Source: Epithemia pelagica | Taxonomy: Eukaryota > Bacillariophyta > Bacillariophyceae > Surirellales > Surirellaceae | Direction of reading: 5' to 3' | Assembly (NCBI GenBank): GCA_946965045.2 | Contig: OX337235.1 | Span: 992,001 to 1,056,000 of the forward strand | Length of the DNA: 64,000 nt | Shown: positions 59,280 through 64,000 of the stretch, in pieces | Layout of the letters: every line of letters begins with the position of its first letter | How positions within the stretch are numbered: the stretch's first letter is position 1 | Made by a program: the position numbers and the translations under genes | The notes under the pieces: model-generated | What the model saw: only the letters and a program-made list of their open reading frames with translations | Told to the model about the DNA's origin: nothing | Database searches by the model: none

Positions 59280-60836
59280 GGTTGCGTCTTCTTGCTGGTT
59301 TTGTCTTTGCAATTATATGGTAGTTCTTACTCGTGAGACGTCAGAGAGTGTGAGTCTGCTTGTGTGTAAAGTCGCAAGTGCAAGTTGCACGATGAAGATG
59401 CGAAATCGAAATCAATGGGCACATGCACACGTGATGCGGAGATCTACTTTCCGCATGCTCTCGCAACCGTCGATGCAAAAACTATCCTTGTTAGCAGGAA
59501 GTAGAGCCAGAAACATTCCTCTATCTAGAGAGTGAATGTACTCCTACTCCTAGACTACTCACCTACCTAGGAGAAGTAATACGAATTGCAAATTGAAACA
59601 GGAGTCATCATCTTCTCCGTTAGGCATTAGAGTTAGAGCCATGCAGCTCTAAGTCTAACTGCCATGGAAAACAAAAGATCGGTGTAATACATCGGATTCG
59701 GACGACGACGACGAAGAGGACGAGGAGGAAGAAGAACAGGAAGAGGAAGAGCGCTTGGAATACATAGCTTCCATCCCCCCTAGAGTCCATGGAGGGAAAG
59801 TTGGCGGATGGTTCATTTTCCAGTCTACCAAGTAGCTCCGTCGAAATGACGAAAGCGACACACTCCACTCTTGAAGTTACATCGAGCCGCTCCCTGTTGT
59901 TTTGTGCCCATCTTTTGTCTCTCATTCTCTACTAGGGACACATCCTAAGTCTTCCTTCATCTAGCTCGAGGATAGTTTTACCATCATCAAGTCATTTCAC
60001 GAAGCAATACAGAACCTGGAGGGCTTCGCCTCTCGTCTCATGGTCCCGGCGATAGTTGGTTTCTGCAAAAAAAATATTGTTCAATCTCGAAAACTCGATC
60101 TAATTGTAGGAGAATGGAGGTTTGTCCTTTTTTCTTTTTTAGGCTTTCAAAAATCCAACAAGATACGACAAGTTGTTCTTCATTTTTCATTTCCCAACGG
60201 TCCAAAACCAACTACTACCGAGAATACTGGATCATAAAAGTTTTATTGATTTTATGATTCTGTTCTGATTATGGATGCTGGGGCGTACACGAATCGTGGG
60301 TTCAGCGTCATCCCCACCCAGATGATCCCCAACTTTGTTGCGGGTTCTGTTGTCGTGTGTGTGCATGTGTGTCGGTCATCGTTTGAAGGAGACCGACCTT
60401 ATTGAGAGGAACGCATACTAGTGCAATCAAGCTGCAGTTGCTCCCCTTGAAGAAGAAGAAGAAGCTTCAGGATAGCATTGGAGAGACGTTCGACCGAAAC
60501 GAAAAATCGCTCCCAGAAGACTTCTCGTGTTCCGTTGAGTTCAATACAACGAGAAAGTCGACCCGGGTCTCTTTGTCGGAATAGGGACTTCAGTTGAGGC
60601 GTCTCTCTTCGGAAAGTTATTCGAGGAGCCTCGAAGAAACGGGACGCACAGATATAAATCGGAGAAAGTCATCGCCTATCTTCCCTAACTATCGTTTGAA
60701 GACAGCTCCAGCTTGGGCGTTTCCTCCACAACAAGACGTTTTGTTGGCAAGTCAAAATACCACGAAGCAATCCCCAACATTGGGGTTTTCTGTGTTTGTA
60801 GAAGAGCGAAGCGACGAAAGTCAGTTTGAAGTCATT
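59280..60836. other. Intergenic region with an acidic-coding low-complexity stretch
   Basis: About 1.56 kb. At 59,690-59,755 a GAC/GAG-rich run would encode SDSDDDDEEDEEEEEQEEEE on the plus strand, ending at a stop near 59,834 and without an upstream ATG; it may be an exon remnant or simple repeat. An imperfect hairpin (TTAGAGC-CATGCA-GCTCTAA) lies at about 59,632-59,652. The last 400 bp form the 5' flank of the myotubularin gene. Confidence 0.45.
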
Positions 60837-63800
60837 ATGATGGCCGAAGATTCGAATGGTCAATCGGCCTTGGAAGAAGCGCAACAGCTCATGAGTCAAT
60901 TGGATACTGGTGGGGGAGACGATGATGAAGGCGTGACCTTTTCGATTGATAGTGATGATGAAGACGATGAAGGCATTGGTCCTCCCAAACCCACCGATTC
61001 TCATCCCTTGTTGGATAGCCATGAGGACAACATCCAGGTTCAAAATGGAACGGCCCAGCAAAATCCGTTGAGTTCCACCTCTTCTCAGCCCTACCAAGCA
61101 AGTACGTCGTTTGCCTCAGCAGCAACTGCTGTGCATAGCAACCAAACTGGTGGTATGCCAACTACAGCCATGGGAGGACAACAACCCCATCATGTCGTGA
61201 GAAGTTCCCTCGAACAGCATTCGGCCGGACATCCCTTGGCTCCAGGTGTAGTACCAGCGACATCGAGCATGGCATCCTCTTCCCCGAATGCAGCCGGGGG
61301 TCTTTTGGGAGATTCTTGGAAGCAACAGACTTCTCGCTTTGCGTCTGCCATGGCCAATATGGCACAGCGAGCTGCCCATCAAGTTGTCAGTGCTACGAGT
61401 ACACAGCCTCCTCCCAACAATATGATGATGAATCAACATCATGTCATGGGATTGCAACCGCCGCAACAACAACCAACACCATCCTCGTCTGCTGGAAGTC
61501 TTGCTTCCTATGGCAGCAATTCGGCTGTAATTACAAGCGCAACCGGAAGTGAGGTCGGACCGGCCGGCACCAACCCTTCCATGATGCAGTCGGCTGCCGA
61601 ATTGGACAATGAACAAAAAGCCGCCTTGATTCGTACTCACGTGGGAGAATTGCTACCCGGAGAACGTGTAATCATGTTTGTGGCCAACTTGTTGCACGTG
61701 AGTGATTCTACTGGATTCAGCTATACCTACTCCCCCACAGCCGCTGGCACCGATCCCTCGTCGTCTGCTGCGGTAGCGTCGTCGGGTGCGGCCATTTGGT
61801 GTTGTGCCATGACTTATTATCGTCTCATTTTGTTTGGGACACATCCTTTTTCGCCACCGCCACGTCCGGTCGATTGGAATCCGACCTGTTGGCCGCATCG
61901 ACCGGTTCATTTGCTGCAAATGCCCTTGGCTGGCATGGAACGAGTCGACCGAACCGTGTTTGCGGCACCCATGACCAGTGCCGCTGGAGGAGGCGGAGGC
62001 CCGGCCACGGGAGGAACAGCCTCCAATACCTTGTCGACGACCTCCCTCATGGGGTTGCATATTGTTGGCAAAGATAATGGTCGAACCTTGCGATTCACAA
62101 CGCCCTCGTATGCCGATACGGTTCGAGCCCATGAAGCCTTACAAACCTATGCCTTTCCAGGACGGCGGAATTTGGGCTACTTGTTTGCCTTTGAATCGAA
62201 AAAAGATGACGTGATGAAATCCATTGTGACCGATCCAGCGACTGGGCAGAAACAAGTCACTCTCCCACCCGTTGCCAAGCAGTTTGATGCAATGACGGAG
62301 TTTGCCAGACAATTTCAAAGGTACAAGAACAACAACTGTCCATGGACGGTATATCAGTCGGTCAATGCGCACTATCAACTTTGCGGTTCTTATCCCTCAA
62401 TCTTGGCGGGACCTTCGTCCTTGAATGAGAATAGTCCTGATTCTGTGCGCGTTTTACAACAGTCGGCGACGTTTCGATCGGAACAGCGGTTGCCTGTTCT
62501 GACCTATGCTTCAGGCCGAGGAGGGGGCAGTCTGTGGCGATGTTCGCAACCCAAGATTGGGTTACAGGGCAATCGGAGTCCGGCGGATGAATGGTTAATG
62601 AAACAAATTCTGGATCAGGCAGTTCAAGCCAACACAACGGAACCCCCGCGTTCTCCACCCATTCCCCGACAAGTCTTGTTACAGTTGACCGGCAGTGCGT
62701 CATTGGAGCAGTTTGCCAAGGACTGGTTACCGTCCTTCACGACAGGAACCTCGTCTGGGTCTCTCATGGTCCCATGTGAATTGAAAATATTGGATTTACG
62801 TCCCCGCTCGTCCGCCATGGCCAATCGTACAGGGGGATATGGGTACGAAAATACGTCCAATTACCCCGGTTCAACCTTGCAATTTTGTGGTATAGGGAAT
62901 ATTCATGCCGTTCGGGATGCCTATCAAAAGATTTCCAACACTTGCATGTCGGCGGCGACGCAAGATTTACAATGGGTGTCCCAAGTGGAAGATTCGAAAT
63001 GGTTGCATCATATTCGGAACATTCTTACTGCTTCGTGGGAAGCGGTGTACTGGATCCATGTTTTTTCCTTACCTGTCGTGTTGCATTGCTCTCACGGATG
63101 GGATCGAACGTCCCAAGTGGCCTGTGTCGCTCAATTAATGTTGGATCCTTACTATCGTACTATCCCAGGGTTTGCCTGTCTGGTTGAAAAAGACTTCATG
63201 GCGTTTGGACATCCCTTTCATACGCGGTGTGCACATGGGGTAGGAACTGGTGGTGCAGGCAATACATCTTCCGTGGTATCTAACACGGTGAATACGGCGA
63301 GCAACATGGCGAAAAACGACAATTTCGACGAAGGACAAGTATCACCAGTCTTTTTGCAATTCCTCGATTGTGTCTATCAGTTGGTTTCCTTATACCCCGA
63401 TGCCTTTGAAATTACAACCCGGTACTTGTTGGATTTGAGTGATCACGTCTACTCTTGCCGCTTTGGCAACTTTTTGTGTGACACGGAACGCGAGCGTGAA
63501 ACGGTGGCTGGCATTCGGCAAAGGACCCATTCCATATGGGATTTCTTGCAAGCGAGGCACGCAGGACGAAGCAGCAAGTCATTGACAGGTGGTGTCTTGC
63601 TCATGCCCTTGCCCACATTGCTAAGGAATGTCTCATTGTGGACAGATCGACACGCCAAGTTTGGTGCCAAACCAACGCAACGATGGACTATGCCTGAATC
63701 CGTGCCAAGCAATATATGGACTGGTGCGCCGGATGGACGACACGATGATGATACGCCCCACTTTCACCCAATTCCGACCCTTCAAGAAGCACAAGCGGAA

Positions 63801-63938
63801 ACTTTGGCCCGGTTGGCGATGTCATCGACGGATTCTCCTTCGATAACTATCCAAAATACTGGAACTCCGACGGCGTCTCAGCCTATCAACCCCGACACCA
63901 GTGTAGAAACCTCAATTAAGGAGGAAACAACTAAGTGA
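60837..63938 (+). CDS. Myotubularin-family phosphoinositide 3-phosphatase
   Basis: 1,033 residues from ATG 60,837 (MMAEDSNGQ). The frame is open upstream to 60,594 without an ATG. Myotubularins remove the 3-phosphate from PI3P and PI(3,5)P2 on endosomal membranes. Residues 1-260 are disordered (acidic, then Gln/Ser-rich). A PH-GRAM-like domain follows (LIRTHVGELLPGERVIMFVA, AIWCCAMTYYRLILFG, LHIVGKDNGRTLRF). The phosphatase has PWTVYQSVNAHYQLCGSYPS, SGRGGGSLWRCSQPKIG, GIGNIHAVRDAYQKI, and the active site HCSHGWDRTSQVACVAQL (C-x5-R) at about residue 750. KDFMAFGHPF and FLQFLDCVYQL come after it. The active-site Cys and Arg are intact, so it should be catalytic rather than a pseudophosphatase. 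Gly- and Ala-rich insertions occur within the domains. Confidence 0.92.
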   Translation: MMAEDSNGQSALEEAQQLMSQLDTGGGDDDEGVTFSIDSDDEDDEGIGPPKPTDSHPLLDSHEDNIQVQNGTAQQNPLSSTSSQPYQASTSFASAATAVHSNQTGGMPTTAMGGQQPHHVVRSSLEQHSAGHPLAPGVVPATSSMASSSPNAAGGLLGDSWKQQTSRFASAMANMAQRAAHQVVSATSTQPPPNNMMMNQHHVMGLQPPQQQPTPSSSAGSLASYGSNSAVITSATGSEVGPAGTNPSMMQSAAELDNEQKAALIRTHVGELLPGERVIMFVANLLHVSDSTGFSYTYSPTAAGTDPSSSAAVASSGAAIWCCAMTYYRLILFGTHPFSPPPRPVDWNPTCWPHRPVHLLQMPLAGMERVDRTVFAAPMTSAAGGGGGPATGGTASNTLSTTSLMGLHIVGKDNGRTLRFTTPSYADTVRAHEALQTYAFPGRRNLGYLFAFESKKDDVMKSIVTDPATGQKQVTLPPVAKQFDAMTEFARQFQRYKNNNCPWTVYQSVNAHYQLCGSYPSILAGPSSLNENSPDSVRVLQQSATFRSEQRLPVLTYASGRGGGSLWRCSQPKIGLQGNRSPADEWLMKQILDQAVQANTTEPPRSPPIPRQVLLQLTGSASLEQFAKDWLPSFTTGTSSGSLMVPCELKILDLRPRSSAMANRTGGYGYENTSNYPGSTLQFCGIGNIHAVRDAYQKISNTCMSAATQDLQWVSQVEDSKWLHHIRNILTASWEAVYWIHVFSLPVVLHCSHGWDRTSQVACVAQLMLDPYYRTIPGFACLVEKDFMAFGHPFHTRCAHGVGTGGAGNTSSVVSNTVNTASNMAKNDNFDEGQVSPVFLQFLDCVYQLVSLYPDAFEITTRYLLDLSDHVYSCRFGNFLCDTERERETVAGIRQRTHSIWDFLQARHAGRSSKSLTGGVLLMPLPTLLRNVSLWTDRHAKFGAKPTQRWTMPESVPSNIWTGAPDGRHDDDTPHFHPIPTLQEAQAETLARLAMSSTDSPSITIQNTGTPTASQPINPDTSVETSIKEETTK

Positions 63939-64000
63939 AAGACCGTCTCGTTCGTGGCCATCTCTTGTTTTAATTGAAATTAGTATGCCGTCGTTCTTCA
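63939..64000. other. 3' flank of the myotubularin gene
   Basis: 62 bp, no feature seen. Confidence 0.5.

Overview
The window looks like nuclear DNA of a diatom, most likely a pennate one. Many genes carry short GT-AG introns. Two fatty-acid synthesis genes start with the signal peptide plus A-F type cleavage motif that sends proteins into secondary red plastids (VAGFVP and VDAFG). The phosphatase/glycerol-3-phosphate dehydrogenase fusion and two proteins with an F-x-S-V...L-G motif point the same way. I count about 23 protein genes or gene remnants, on both strands, roughly one per 2.7 kb. I recognised no rRNA, tRNA or CRISPR array.

Layout. 1-3.7 kb: 5' part of a non-LTR retrotransposon on the minus strand (ORF1, then the endonuclease start of ORF2, cut by the window edge). 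3.7-4.5: diatom-type hypothetical protein. 6.9-10.4: divergent plastid KAS III (FabH) and FabB-type KAS. 10.9-16.8: leucine-rich-repeat protein, SNAPC3-like snRNA transcription factor, TraB-domain protein. 17.3-19.1: broken CCCH/RING-type gene. 19.4-21.0: mitochondrial carrier. 21.6-22.5: decayed RHS/Crinkler-like remnant. 22.5-24.7: membrane glycosyltransferase-like protein with two GT54-like halves. 25.1-26.4 and 37.3-38.1: two paralogous multi-span membrane proteins, one with a long Asn/Tyr-rich insert. 27.4-32.6: tandem pair of phosphatase + glycerol-3-phosphate dehydrogenase fusions. 35.3-37.1: a Mutator-like inverted-repeat element with 10-bp target duplication. 39.0-41.4: propionyl-CoA carboxylase alpha. 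42-46: frameshifted NTF2-like gene, CXC-domain protein, lipid-anchored tubby-like candidate. 46.5-52.0: stand-alone GNAT acetyltransferase, short MTHFR, and a GNAT domain fused to a pentameric ligand-gated ion channel. 52.4-53.9: a gene built from five tandemly duplicated phase-1 exons. 55.1-57.2: glycerol kinase with a premature amber codon. 57.9-59.3: hypothetical. 60.8-63.9: myotubularin.

The most exciting item is the GNAT-channel fusion (49,950-51,966): an acyl-CoA-binding type fold joined upstream of a complete pro-loop receptor with ligand-binding domain and four membrane helices. A recognisable stand-alone relative of its GNAT half lies 2.6 kb away. Other strong observations are the exon-duplicated gene, the inverted-repeat element inserted just upstream of a membrane-protein gene, mosaic near-identity between the tandem glycerol-pathway genes, and the amber codon in glycerol kinase.

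Functional links are loose, as expected in a eukaryote. FabH and FabB share an upstream region and both serve plastid type II fatty-acid synthesis. The two fusion enzymes make glycerol from dihydroxyacetone phosphate, and the damaged glycerol kinase would re-phosphorylate it. All assignments come from reading the sequence and remembered family motifs; no database search was possible.
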